Below are positions 49,321 to 57,391 of a stretch of 64,000 nt of DNA, in pieces (the stretch's first letter is position 1; the number at the start of each line of letters is the position of its first letter). The position numbers and the translations under genes were made by a program. The notes beneath the pieces are model-generated. The model saw only the letters and a program-made list of their open reading frames with translations. It was not told the DNA's origin and made no database searches. Origin of the DNA: Paenibacillus algicola (GTDB taxonomy: Bacteria > Bacillota > Bacilli > Paenibacillales > Paenibacillaceae); NCBI RefSeq assembly GCF_005577435.1, contig NZ_CP040396.1, positions 943,501 through 1,007,500 of the forward strand, read 5' to 3'.

Positions 49321-51772
49321 TGAGTCATTGTTTTACAGCGAATCGATTTGTTATATGAACATGCCGGAGAGCTGGCGTAACTTCATTAATAAAGAGCGAA
49401 TCAATGGGGGATATAAACTTTCATTTAAATTAAAACCTCTGGGGGTGAAGCTTAAAAGCATATTTCCAGAAATCATAAGTATACTCTCTGACAACAACAT
49501 GCTGATTCATAATCAGCCGTGGTTGGTTTCAACAAAACCTATACCAGAATCCTATGTTCGACAACTGACTCTTGGATGGTTAGCGGATGTAAAAGGATGT
49601 TCAATCTCTGAGCTGCCTCCAGAAGTAAGGGATGCAGATCCTGACTGGGTAGCGTGTAATTTCGATGATATACACGGTATCATAGATCACTTTCAATGGA
49701 TTCCGGGGATGGCTGCGATTAAATTTTGTGAAGACCCCAAGTTTCTTGACCTAGGAAACGAGCTGTGTGAAGAGCTGAAATTTCATCATATTATATTTAA
49801 CGGTAAGAATGAGTGCATTTCCAATCCACTTCAAAAGTCCAATCGCCATGATCCTTTTTCCTATATAATTCGGCTTGATTTAAAGACTCGAGGTGGAGAT
49901 GCTGGAAGGCATCTATTAACCGTATCCCTTGGGACCAGAAGATATTTGAGCAAAGAGCAGATCAAGGATGGCAAGTGTTTTATGAGATCAGGTCATGCCT
50001 GTTCCGTACTTGTCTCCGTACAGCACCCCTATGAAACCAGAACAGACCGGTCGTTTTCCCAATTAAAAATCGAGAAGCGTAAGCGGTCTGGAGCCAGTTC
50101 CTCTTTTACGACTTGGGAAACTGCTTTGGATGGATTGTACTGGGATGTGCTTCATGGGGAGGCATTTGATTCTGATGCGTTACTTGTCAGTCCCAAGACC
50201 TTTTTCGAAGGAAATGGCGAACTGACTGCCTATGTCGTTAATAACAATCTATTTATAGGAAATAGTGTGAAGGCAGGAATTGGTCTCCCTGAGAAAAATG
50301 CCTTGTACAACATGGTCAAAAGCTATCTAGCAGCCTTTGGTGCGAAAGAACTTCCGCTGATTCCTGACATTAGCAGCCGCAGTATGAATGACAGCCTGTT
50401 TCCCATGGTTGCTTCGAAGGATGAAACACTAACCATCGAAGTCTATAGCTCTAAAGAGATGTTTGAGAAGATCAGGAATGTATTGTCTGCACCGCAAAAA
50501 TCGATAGATGATACCGTTGTTCTCGATGAAATCTCTGATTCTCTTTATAAACTTCATTGTGATAAAGACGTGATAGTGGAGCTGGTTCACTGTAACCCCG
50601 AAGGTATTGTCGCTGAACTAGAGATCGATCAATACAAAGAGAAATCAATGGCTAAGAACAAACGTATCAATCAGATTATTAAACAGCTCACCCATTCTAA
50701 GCGGCAGGACCACTCCGTTGTAACCCTGGTAGAAATTGATGAAAAGGATAAATGGAGAGAAGATTGCGATCCGAAGAAGGCCATTCGGGAAGGAATGATC
50801 AAGGCCGGGCGTCTTACTCAATTCATCTATCCACTAACTGATGATGAAACGGGAGATGTATCCCGCATACTCAATGCTGCATTAGATCTCTTCCATGATT
50901 ACGGTCTACTCAGTCATAATATCAATAAAATCAATCACCCTGGAACGTTGTTATCCGTTATGGTGCTGAAAGCAGGTAACAAGCATTTGCCGGCTATCTC
51001 GAGATTAACAGGTACAGAACTAAGGATAAAGTTATTCGGTATCGATTCCTGGTTGTCCTTGCAAGAAGCGGCTCTTAGAATGAACGAGACCAAGTTTCTG
51101 GATAGCCCCAACAAGAATAACCGTAGCAGTAAAATATTTGAGGTGTTTATTACAACAGAGATCCAAAATGAACTGGACCGGTGTGAGGGTCAACTTATTG
51201 TACTGGTGAATGCCACACTGAGGAACGGATGGTTGCGGGCCATCGGAAATACCAAAATACAATGGGATCGCATTCCTGTCCTTAATGAGAGATTGTCACA
51301 TGAACCTCGATTAAAGTTTATACGCATTAATGCAACGGATGATGTTCCACAGTATCGAATTATTGTTAACGATGCATGGGATGAAGTAAATAAAGCATCA
51401 GGAATCTTTAAAGATCCTATGGGTGCTTATTATGGTGTAGGCGGGAGACCTAGTGCATGGAAAGGCATTTCGAACGCTGCAACAAAGTTTTCATCTCCGT
51501 CCAAACAACTGCTTCAGCAAAAAGCTGTAGAATACATTCCGTTAGGAGCCAAGGACGATGATGAATTGGATGAACTGGCGGTTTTAGCAGATCATTTAAG
51601 ACGGGTTGGATTGACTTACGACAAGCACACTATTCTTCCATACACGATGCGTGTATTAAACTCGTTATCGAAATACATAACCGGCCATGAAGACAGATAT
51701 GATTATGTTGCTGATTTTGATGACGAAGTGCTCGTTGATGTAGAGGAAGATTTGATCGAGGTGGACCTGTGA
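49286..51772 (+). CDS. pPIWI_RE protein (prokaryotic PIWI, RE class)
   Basis: An 828-residue protein. The N-terminal half contains MPESWRNFIN and a conserved-looking region that fits the N-terminal domains of pPIWI_RE; the C-terminal half is the RNase H/PIWI fold with YYGVGGRPSAWKGI and LPYTMRVLNSLSKYI near the end. The name comes from conserved Arg and Glu residues instead of a full slicer tetrad. The family was predicted to bind nucleic-acid duplexes or R-loops and to act with a REase and a DinG-type helicase, both present here in order. Its stop overlaps the GTG start of a YhaM-like gene (GTGA), indicating translational coupling. Confidence 0.82.
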   Translation: MKKMQLFALEIDESLFYSESICYMNMPESWRNFINKERINGGYKLSFKLKPLGVKLKSIFPEIISILSDNNMLIHNQPWLVSTKPIPESYVRQLTLGWLADVKGCSISELPPEVRDADPDWVACNFDDIHGIIDHFQWIPGMAAIKFCEDPKFLDLGNELCEELKFHHIIFNGKNECISNPLQKSNRHDPFSYIIRLDLKTRGGDAGRHLLTVSLGTRRYLSKEQIKDGKCFMRSGHACSVLVSVQHPYETRTDRSFSQLKIEKRKRSGASSSFTTWETALDGLYWDVLHGEAFDSDALLVSPKTFFEGNGELTAYVVNNNLFIGNSVKAGIGLPEKNALYNMVKSYLAAFGAKELPLIPDISSRSMNDSLFPMVASKDETLTIEVYSSKEMFEKIRNVLSAPQKSIDDTVVLDEISDSLYKLHCDKDVIVELVHCNPEGIVAELEIDQYKEKSMAKNKRINQIIKQLTHSKRQDHSVVTLVEIDEKDKWREDCDPKKAIREGMIKAGRLTQFIYPLTDDETGDVSRILNAALDLFHDYGLLSHNINKINHPGTLLSVMVLKAGNKHLPAISRLTGTELRIKLFGIDSWLSLQEAALRMNETKFLDSPNKNNRSSKIFEVFITTEIQNELDRCEGQLIVLVNATLRNGWLRAIGNTKIQWDRIPVLNERLSHEPRLKFIRINATDDVPQYRIIVNDAWDEVNKASGIFKDPMGAYYGVGGRPSAWKGISNAATKFSSPSKQLLQQKAVEYIPLGAKDDDELDELAVLADHLRRVGLTYDKHTILPYTMRVLNSLSKYITGHEDRYDYVADFDDEVLVDVEEDLIEVDL

Positions 51773-52264
51773 GCATATTAATCAAAGAATTGAGAGAAGG
51801 CGACGAGTTTGTCGGTTATTACCTAATACGAGAAATAGAAGCGAAGCAGACTAATAGTTCGGTGCCCAAGGATTATTTGGATTTGGTGCTTGGTGACTCC
51901 AGCGGAAGCATTTCGGCCAAGTACTGGGATGCGAGCAAAACGGATATTGAGACATTTTTCTCGATGAGTCTTGTGAAGATTCAGGGTGTGGTCCAAGTGT
52001 ACCGTGATCGATTACAAGTTGAAGTCCTTCGCATTCGGAAAACGAATGAGGAGGACGGGGTCTCGATTGCGGACTTTATCCGCTCTGCTCCCATAGCAGC
52101 AGATGAGTTGATTCCCACCATTCAACAAGCTATCAGCAGCCTGACTCATTATGAGATCCGCTCGATGGTCACTTTTTGTTTTGAGAAAGTAAAAGTTCAT
52201 ATCCATTCCGCACCCGCGGCCCCAAAATATCATTACGCTTATTACGGTGGCTTGGCGTACCATA
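51769..52264 (+). pseudogene. Truncated YhaM-like exoribonuclease, HD domain lost
   Basis: The first ~165 codons encode a paralogue of the YhaM at 17980, about 70% identical by my count and collinear from the start. It keeps the OB-fold domain but stops matching at GGLAYH, just before the HD catalytic domain. From there the sequence is an unrelated toxin tip in another frame, so the open frame continues to 52359 with a meaningless tail. The GTG start overlaps the pPIWI_RE stop by four bases. That coupling suggests a full-length exonuclease was once the fourth gene of the operon. A truncated nucleic-acid-binding protein may still be made. Confidence 0.8.
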
Positions 52265-52552
52265 TACGTAGGAGAACTGCCGGAAGAATTATATTACTCT
52301 TCGGATTACACTCAATTCTCCTATATGAACGATCAACTGGCTTCCGCAGTGAGCGCTGACCCTCAGATGGGATCACATTTTTCAGCAGTCCAGTTAGAGC
52401 AGATTAAAGCAGGAGAGACTCCCGATGGATATGTATGGCATCATACGGAAACACCTGGTGAAATGGAGTTAGTAGATGAACAAGTACATGCTCAATCGGG
52501 CCATACAGGAGGACGCTTTCTATGGGGCGGGGGGCAGGAGTATAGACAGTAA
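52262..52552 (+). pseudogene. WHH/HNH-endonuclease-VII-type toxin tip without its N-terminus
   Basis: From the breakpoint in the yhaM-like gene, the +2 frame encodes the C-terminal domain of a polymorphic toxin: LPEELYYSSDYTQFSYMN, then GETPDGYVWHHTETPGEM and QSGHTGGRFLWGGG. The WHH motif is the metal-binding core of a DNase family of the HNH/Endo VII superfamily. The delivery region and a credible start are absent (a GTG at 52247 has no ribosome binding site). A SUKH immunity gene follows, as expected for a toxin tip. Confidence 0.82.
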
Positions 52553-52584
52553 ATAAGCACAGACGATGATAAGGAGGCGGCTGA

Positions 52585-52998
52585 ATGCAGTGGCAGTTTG
52601 CTAAATCGATTGCTACCGTTTATGACTTGTGGGCGGTTGAGTCGCATTTTAATATAAAGTTGCCTGTCGTATACGGAAGGATCGTATTGGAACATCACGG
52701 AGCACGTCCAATCCCGAACCAGTTCGATACGTACAAGCGGATGGGGCATAGAATCAAGACATTTTTACCTGTGAGTAAGAAAGAGAAAGGGAATGTGTAC
52801 GATGTGTATGCCTGGATCCAGACGCGGCTGCAGCCAGGTATGATTCCTTTTGCCAGCGATGACGGTGGGAATTATATCTGTTTTGATTATAAGGGGAATG
52901 AGCAAGAGCCCATTATTGTGTTTTGGAATCATGAAGTGGAAGATACAATGGAGATGGTGAGCTCATCTTTTGAGGGTTTTATGAAAAGTATTTATTGA
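52585..52998 (+). CDS. SMI1/KNR4 (SUKH) family immunity protein
   Basis: A 137-residue protein with the SUKH-type layout: an N-terminal helix and LPVVYGRIVLEHHGARP, then MIPFASDDGGNYICFDYKG, the most recognisable family block, and VIVFWNHEVED-like strand near 110. SUKH proteins bind and neutralise nuclease toxin tips. It lies 32 bases after the WHH toxin fragment with AAGGAGG before the ATG, so it looks intact although its toxin is broken. Confidence 0.87.
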   Translation: MQWQFAKSIATVYDLWAVESHFNIKLPVVYGRIVLEHHGARPIPNQFDTYKRMGHRIKTFLPVSKKEKGNVYDVYAWIQTRLQPGMIPFASDDGGNYICFDYKGNEQEPIIVFWNHEVEDTMEMVSSSFEGFMKSIY

Positions 52999-53112
52999 GC
53001 GGAACTTGCTAGAACAGCTAGTACTCGTATTTTTGACTCTTGTAAGAGCGGGGCTATTGAGGATTGGAAAATAAGACGGTCTGCTGGCTCAGGATTTGAT
53101 GATTTGAAGGTG

Positions 53113-53121
53113 TGTTATAAT
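53113..53121 (+). promoter_or_regulatory. Extended -10 promoter of the zeta-like pair
   Basis: TGTTATAAT is a consensus extended -10, 40 bases before the ATG of the small upstream gene. No good -35 was found. Confidence 0.6.
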
Positions 53122-53161
53122 AATTGAAATTGTAGATCTTAACTATTGGGAGGCGATACTC

Positions 53162-53338
53162 ATGGATTCAATTCAAGACCTTCAAAAGTTGATCAAGCTT
53201 ACAGGTGATCGCGCTAAGTTGGACGCTAAGGCGAACGACACTTACATTGTATATAAGAATGCACAAGGGCAGATGATTAAAGAGTACAATAATGGTCATA
53301 TGATTCCGGTTACCGGACATGACTCCTCTCATGCATGA
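53162..53338 (+). CDS. Small protein before the zeta-like gene (possible antitoxin)
   Basis: A 58-residue protein starting MDSIQDLQKLIKLTGDRAKL, helical at first and beta-rich later (NDTYIVYKNAQGQMIKEY). GGGAGG precedes the ATG. Its end overlaps the P-loop gene by 20 bases, the arrangement typical of antitoxin and toxin. It shows no clear similarity to classical epsilon antitoxins; the role is inferred from position. Confidence 0.7.
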   Translation: MDSIQDLQKLIKLTGDRAKLDAKANDTYIVYKNAQGQMIKEYNNGHMIPVTGHDSSHA

Positions 53339-53915
53339 ACTCTCTCCAATGATGTACGTCTTTGGCGGGAACAATGGAAGTGGGAAAAGCACCATAAGAA
53401 ATCTTATTGTGGATCGGCTTGGAATTAGTGTGAATATTGATCCCGATGCTTTGGCAAGGAGTATCAATCCCAGATCCCCTGAGAGTAGGAAAATCTCAGC
53501 AGGAAAAGAAGCTATAAAATTAGCCAGGGATTGTATTCAAAACAGACGTGATTTCTCAGTAGAAACAACGTTTGCTGGAGGTAATGCTATTCGCCTCATA
53601 CGTGATGCCAAGGCTAATGGATTTGAAATTACAATGTTTTATGTTGGTTTAGGTGATTATTATTTGAACATTGAGAGAGTTGCTATACGTGTCAAGAATG
53701 GCGGACACCACATTCCAACCGAGGATATCATTAGACGCCATGATACTTCTATTCGAAATTTACTCCTACATCTACAAATGATTGATCACTTAGTTGTTAT
53801 CGACAATAGCTTGTCAGAGGGCAGGATTATATTGAGCGTTGATAATGGTACTATTTCATATAGTATAAATTCTATTCCTCTATGGGCAGAATGTATCGTG
53901 GATTGTTACCGCTGA
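53319..53915 (+). CDS. Zeta-toxin-like P-loop kinase
   Basis: A 198-residue protein with Walker A GGNNGSGKSTIRN near residues 16-28, then VNIDPDALARSINP, the aspartate-containing loop of zeta-type kinases, and FSVETTFAGG. Zeta toxins phosphorylate UDP-N-acetylglucosamine and poison wall synthesis; homologues without toxicity exist. It overlaps a small upstream gene and ends just before a terminator. IRRHDTSIRNL and the C-terminal helices also fit the family. Confidence 0.85.
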   Translation: MTPLMHELSPMMYVFGGNNGSGKSTIRNLIVDRLGISVNIDPDALARSINPRSPESRKISAGKEAIKLARDCIQNRRDFSVETTFAGGNAIRLIRDAKANGFEITMFYVGLGDYYLNIERVAIRVKNGGHHIPTEDIIRRHDTSIRNLLLHLQMIDHLVVIDNSLSEGRIILSVDNGTISYSINSIPLWAECIVDCYR

Positions 53916-53949
53916 AAATGAAACCCCAGACAAATACCACAGCTAGGAT

Positions 53950-53986
53950 AAAAGAAGCCTTCACCAATGTGTGGATGGCTTCTTTT
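53950..53986 (+). terminator. Terminator of the zeta-like pair
   Basis: AAAAGAAGCC and GGCTTCTTTT form a perfect 10-bp stem ending in T residues, with a 17-base loop. It lies within the apparent open frame that starts at 53882, so the first ~35 codons of that frame are probably not real. Confidence 0.75.
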
Positions 53987-54865
53987 AGCAGTAGTGAATT
54001 TTTCCTGAAATATATGTGGGAAGAGCGGCGTTCCCAGAGCATGCCGGTGATCAAGGCAGCTGCTGATTGGGACAGTGTAAAGGCTATACCGCAGATGGAC
54101 ATCATCCTGAAGCAGATGAGTCAGCTGTGGGCACCGCATTATCCGTACCGTTCCGGTCAGCCGAGCTACATTTTGTCCGAGAACGTGCAGCGTATCCAGT
54201 TAGGAGAGCTCAAAGCGGAAGAAGCCCTTAAGAAAGCACAGTCGGAGTCGGAGAGCTGGATGACATCCAGAATTTTGTCTCGCAGGCCAATCTTCTGGCT
54301 TACGATGAAGCGCGAGCATCCTGTTTGGAGAGCCGCTGCAGATGAGCAGTGTGTCATGAATATGCCCATGCGGGAGCTGATCAAGGTGAACCGGGTGACT
54401 GCGGCCGCTGCGGCAGGGGCTGGGCACGCACCCAGCGTGTACGTTGTAGAGAATTCAGGCGTATTCTCCGCGCTGCTTGATGCCGTGCCGGACGCAAGCC
54501 TGGTCTGCACTCATGGGCAGTTTAAGCTTGCCGGCTTATACTTGCTGGACCTGCTTGCGAAGGCCGGACATACTCTTTTTTACAGCGGGGACTTCGATCC
54601 GGAGGGGCTGGCGATGGCAGTTCGTTTTAAGGAACGGTACGGTGAGCAGGCTCAATTATGGAGAATGAGTATAGATGACTTTCACGCATCTTCTCCTGTG
54701 GTGGAGTTAGGGGACCGAGAGTCCAAGCTGCATTCGCTGCTTGACTCTGAGCTGGGCAAAGTAGCCCAGGCTGTGAAGGAAACCGGCAGAGCTGGTTATC
54801 AGGAGGGGATAGTAACCCTGCTTATTGAGGATTTGCGGAATCGAAGGATGTTTAACAACGTTTGA
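53987..54865 (+). pseudogene. Chimera: solute-binding-protein tail joined to a DUF2399 domain
   Basis: The first ~90 residues (SSEFFLKYMWEERRSQSMPV through LGELKAEEALKKAQSESESW) look like the C-terminal tail of an ABC-transporter solute-binding protein. From about HPVWRAAADEQ onward the sequence is a DUF2399 domain: VYVVENSGVFSALL, CTHGQFKLAGLYLLDLL and FYSGDFDPEGLAMAVRF, which is Toprim-like and forms the C-terminus of TIGR02679/JetD-like proteins. Both parts lack their N-termini, the join has no linker, and the higher GC content suggests fragments moved in from elsewhere. No start or promoter is apparent. Confidence 0.7.
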
Positions 54866-54927
54866 AAGAGCTGAAGAGGTAGACGACAGGAGTATATCTG
54901 AGAAGAGTACATCCTATATAAGTAGGA

Positions 54928-55557
54928 GTGAGAACACTGAAAATCACATGTTACTATGGTACAAGCGGGAATATGGGCTACATTACGTTAAAGCCGCCGG
55001 CAATGAAGGAATCAGAGCTCAGCGGAAGCAGTGATAACGAACTATTTCAGCACGTAAATCCTGATGAGATCACAATTCCCTATATAGCCGATGCCAACGT
55101 GAGTACATATTTAGATCAGTTAGTCATCGCCCCACAGACGTTTAAAGAAGCTAATGAACAGGGATGCGATATTGAATTTGGTATTGATATGGACCGTGAT
55201 GGTTACATCACAGGCATTGAATTAACCCTCCTGCCCTCAAAATTCATTGCATTGATCCAATCGCAGGCTTTTAAAATCTATGGGACCATATGGCGGGACA
55301 GGGAATTTCATCTCGTCACCTTAGATCATGCGGAGCATGTGTTTAAACCGGAGAATGTCGTCTACAAAATGACGGACAAGGAAGATGCCTTTGTTATTGT
55401 AGAGCATGTTGAACCTGAAAATCTCGGTTATCATTATCCAGACCCGGCCCACAGAGGAACTGTAGCTTTGTTTAAAGGCCTGATTTCGGCAAGGGATGAT
55501 ATCTATCCGCTGGAGTATATGAGGGAGCCGGATTTTTGGTTGAAGAGGGACATGTAG
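54928..55557 (+). CDS. Uncharacterised protein
   Basis: A 209-residue acidic protein that I do not recognise. The opening (MRTLKITCYYGTSGNMGYIT) is beta-rich and the protein contains DMDRDGYITGIELTLLP, a calcium-loop-like segment. No signal peptide or membrane helix. The start is a GTG with GTAGGAG upstream. A collapsed copy of its upstream region and beginning lies at 58896-58965, so the locus was once duplicated. Location among toxin-immunity debris suggests an immunity or effector accessory role, but this is a guess. Confidence 0.65.
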   Translation: MRTLKITCYYGTSGNMGYITLKPPAMKESELSGSSDNELFQHVNPDEITIPYIADANVSTYLDQLVIAPQTFKEANEQGCDIEFGIDMDRDGYITGIELTLLPSKFIALIQSQAFKIYGTIWRDREFHLVTLDHAEHVFKPENVVYKMTDKEDAFVIVEHVEPENLGYHYPDPAHRGTVALFKGLISARDDIYPLEYMREPDFWLKRDM

Positions 55558-55613
55558 CTTAATTCAACTACTTATCACATACATCATTACCTGATGGAAC
55601 TGGCGAACACAAT

Positions 55614-55685
55614 GACAAAAAGAAAATAGCCGTGATCGGCTTAGGCAACATGGGCCGGTATAAACTAAAAATGGATTTGGTTTAG
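55614..55685 (+). pseudogene. N-terminal scrap of an NAD-binding dehydrogenase
   Basis: DKKKIAVIGLGNMGR is the Rossmann-fold opening of 3-hydroxyisobutyrate or 6-phosphogluconate dehydrogenase-like proteins. The frame then ends after nine unrelated residues. Only this fragment remains. Confidence 0.55.
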
Positions 55686-55766
55686 CTGGCTCAAAAATCA
55701 ATTTACTATGACTTAGCTTATACATACAAGTAATCTAATATCAATGAAGTGAGTTATGTAATTCCG

Positions 55767-55808
55767 TGCATGCCTGTAGCTTCTATTATTAGAAGTTGCA
55801 GGCATGCA
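55767..55808. repeat. Near-perfect 18-bp inverted repeat (strong hairpin)
   Basis: TGCATGCCTGTAGCTTCT and AGAAGTTGCAGGCATGCA pair over 18 positions with two G-U wobbles around ATTATT. No T-tail follows on either strand. It ends 12 bases before the left end of the IS element. Confidence 0.7.
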
Positions 55809-55896
55809 TTAATGCAATTATGTAATGCCCCCCATTGTCAAGACACGAATTTCCGAGAAATAAGTTAATCCTCCTTGTCTTGTGAGATCTTGTGAT

Positions 55897-56838
55897 TTAA
55901 GACGCGATTTGTTCAACAGAATGCGTATAGAATTGAGCCGGCTTGGCTCCTTCTAGAGATGCATGAGGCCGTTCATGGTTGTAAAAATGGACATAACGAG
56001 CTATCCCTTTGCGCAGCGCGCGAGGGTTTTCGAATTCATTGAGAAAGATGCATTCATACTTAAGGGAGCGGAAATATCGTTCTGTCCGGCTGTTGTCTGT
56101 TGCCCGGCCCTTGCCATCCATAGAGATCTTTACTTCTGCTTTTTCAAGCAGCTCAAGATAGTCAGCGTTGGTAAAATGGGAGCCCTGGTCGCTGTTCATA
56201 ATCTTAGGTTTGCAATGGCTGAATGCACGTTTGAGGCACCTCAAAACAAATCCCTTTTCGAGCGTGTTGGATAGTTCGTAATCGATGATTTTTCGGCTGT
56301 ACCAATCGATAATGTTGAATAGGTACATAAATCCATTGCCCATCCGGATGTAGGTAATATCGATTCCCCAGACCTGATTCGGGCGGTCGATCGTTAAGCC
56401 TTGAAGCAGGTAAGGACGGATATACTTGGCATGCAGGCGCTTGCTCAGGTTCGGCTTTGGATAGATGGCCTCTAGACCCATAAGCTGCATAAGACGGCGT
56501 ACACGCTTGCGATTCACTTCATAGCCTAGATCTCGAAGGAAACAGGTTATTCGACGGTAGCCGAAGTAAGGGTGTTTCGTGTAGATCTCATCGATCCGAT
56601 GCATGATTTGCACATTGACTTCGCTCTCACAATGCTCCTTTTCAGGACGGTATACGCTGGTTCTGTTGATACTTAGAAGGGCTGCCTGACGTTTGATATT
56701 GATTTCAGCGTTGCCTCGCTCGACCATACCTTTACGAGCTTCTAGAGGCTCATTTAAGGCCAGATTTTTTTTTGAGCCAGTCGACCTCCACTGTGAGTTG
56801 GCCAACCAGCTGTTCCAGATGTTCTTGCTTACTTTCAT
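55897..56838 (-). CDS. IS3-family transposase OrfB (DDE integrase domain)
   Basis: Catalytic protein of the IS element. The rve integrase core shows the DDE residues in WGIDITYIRMGNG (Asp), NSDQGSHFTN (Asp) and NSRTERYFRSLKYE (Glu). An HTH_21-like region (HPYFGYRRITCFLRD) precedes it. It is normally made as an OrfAB fusion by -1 frameshifting at the A9 run (plus-strand T9 at 56765-56773); after the shift the frame reads SKKNLALNEPLEARKG. The listed ATG at 56838 may not be used. Confidence 0.9.
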   Translation of the reverse strand: MKVSKNIWNSWLANSQWRSTGSKKNLALNEPLEARKGMVERGNAEINIKRQAALLSINRTSVYRPEKEHCESEVNVQIMHRIDEIYTKHPYFGYRRITCFLRDLGYEVNRKRVRRLMQLMGLEAIYPKPNLSKRLHAKYIRPYLLQGLTIDRPNQVWGIDITYIRMGNGFMYLFNIIDWYSRKIIDYELSNTLEKGFVLRCLKRAFSHCKPKIMNSDQGSHFTNADYLELLEKAEVKISMDGKGRATDNSRTERYFRSLKYECIFLNEFENPRALRKGIARYVHFYNHERPHASLEGAKPAQFYTHSVEQIAS

Positions 56839-57043
56839 ACTCCTTTTTCATTTTGTCGACTTCACTGGCCTTCTTCTCGAACACCGTGTTGGCGCGCTCT
56901 AAAAACTCTGATTTCCATCGGCTAATCATCACGGGGCTAAGCTCATATTTAGCGGCAATTTCATTCACTGTCTGCTCCTCTCGAAGCACTTCCAGCACGA
57001 CTTTTGTCTTAAACTCTGCGGTATATCGGTTCCGTTTTTCCAT
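56750..57043 (-). CDS. IS3-family transposase OrfA (HTH protein)
   Basis: A 97-residue helix-turn-helix protein: RYTAEFKTKVVLEVLREEQT opens the DNA-binding domain and YELSPVMISRWKSEF gives the recognition helix; a leucine-zipper-like coil (about 55-90) follows. It ends in WLKKKSGLK just past the slippery site, 89 bases into orfB. It binds the element's terminal repeats. Confidence 0.9.
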   Translation of the reverse strand: MEKRNRYTAEFKTKVVLEVLREEQTVNEIAAKYELSPVMISRWKSEFLERANTVFEKKASEVDKMKKEYESKQEHLEQLVGQLTVEVDWLKKKSGLK

Positions 57044-57127
57044 GGCTTCATTATAACTTATTTTTTTCCCTCCTGTGTCTCAAGGTATGGGAGCATTATA
57101 TTAAGGCTATCATGAGAGGAGAGAACA

Positions 57128-57190
57128 ATGCGTAAATTTAGCATGTTTGTTATGATGACGGCGGATCATCTTGGCTATTTTTTTCATTAA
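57128..57190 (+). pseudogene. Short start-like fragment with a good ribosome binding site
   Basis: GAGGAGAG precedes an ATG opening MRKFSMFVMMTADHLG, which stops after 20 codons. It looks like the start of a secreted or membrane protein that was cut off. It directly follows the IS element. Confidence 0.4.
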
Positions 57191-57196
57191 GGTTAA

Positions 57197-57388
57197 TCCC
57201 AAAACCGGGCAACTAATAATGGCTCATCAGAAATACCTAACCTTGAGGATATTCAGGATATCCGAGAATTTGTTTTTAGATTAGATGGAGATACACCCGA
57301 ACTAAGACAGGCAGTTGAAAATAGTCTAAACAAATTAAGACAAGAATTTCCTGATCACAAGTTCAATGTAATCTTTGGAGGTAAATAA
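57197..57388 (+). pseudogene. C-terminal remnant of a probable toxin gene
   Basis: A frame without a start, beginning after TAA at 57194, encodes 63 residues (including LEDIQDIREFVFRLDGDTPE and ending FNVIFGGK). Its stop is three bases before the ATG of the next gene, the usual spacing of a toxin tip and its immunity gene. The family is not recognised. Confidence 0.5.
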
Positions 57389-57391
57389 ATT

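Larger units (their letters stand above)
55821..57100. mobile_element. IS3-family insertion sequence, apparently complete
   Basis: A 1280-bp element with imperfect terminal inverted repeats: left TGTAATGCCCCCCATTGTCA, right (reverse complement) TATAATGCTCCCATACCTTG, both continuing to AGACAC. A 3-bp direct repeat TTA flanks it (55818-55820 and 57101-57103), the expected target duplication. It encodes overlapping orfA and orfB on the minus strand with a slippery A9 run. Confidence 0.88.

Noticed and set aside
52264..52359. The tail of the truncated YhaM-like frame as a new C-terminal domain
   Set aside because: It is the toxin-tip DNA read in a different frame from the one that encodes the recognisable WHH domain.
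53882..53986. The first 35 codons of the frame leading into the DUF2399 chimera as a genuine N-terminus
   Set aside because: They overlap the end of the zeta-like gene and run through its terminator hairpin; no ribosome binding site fits.
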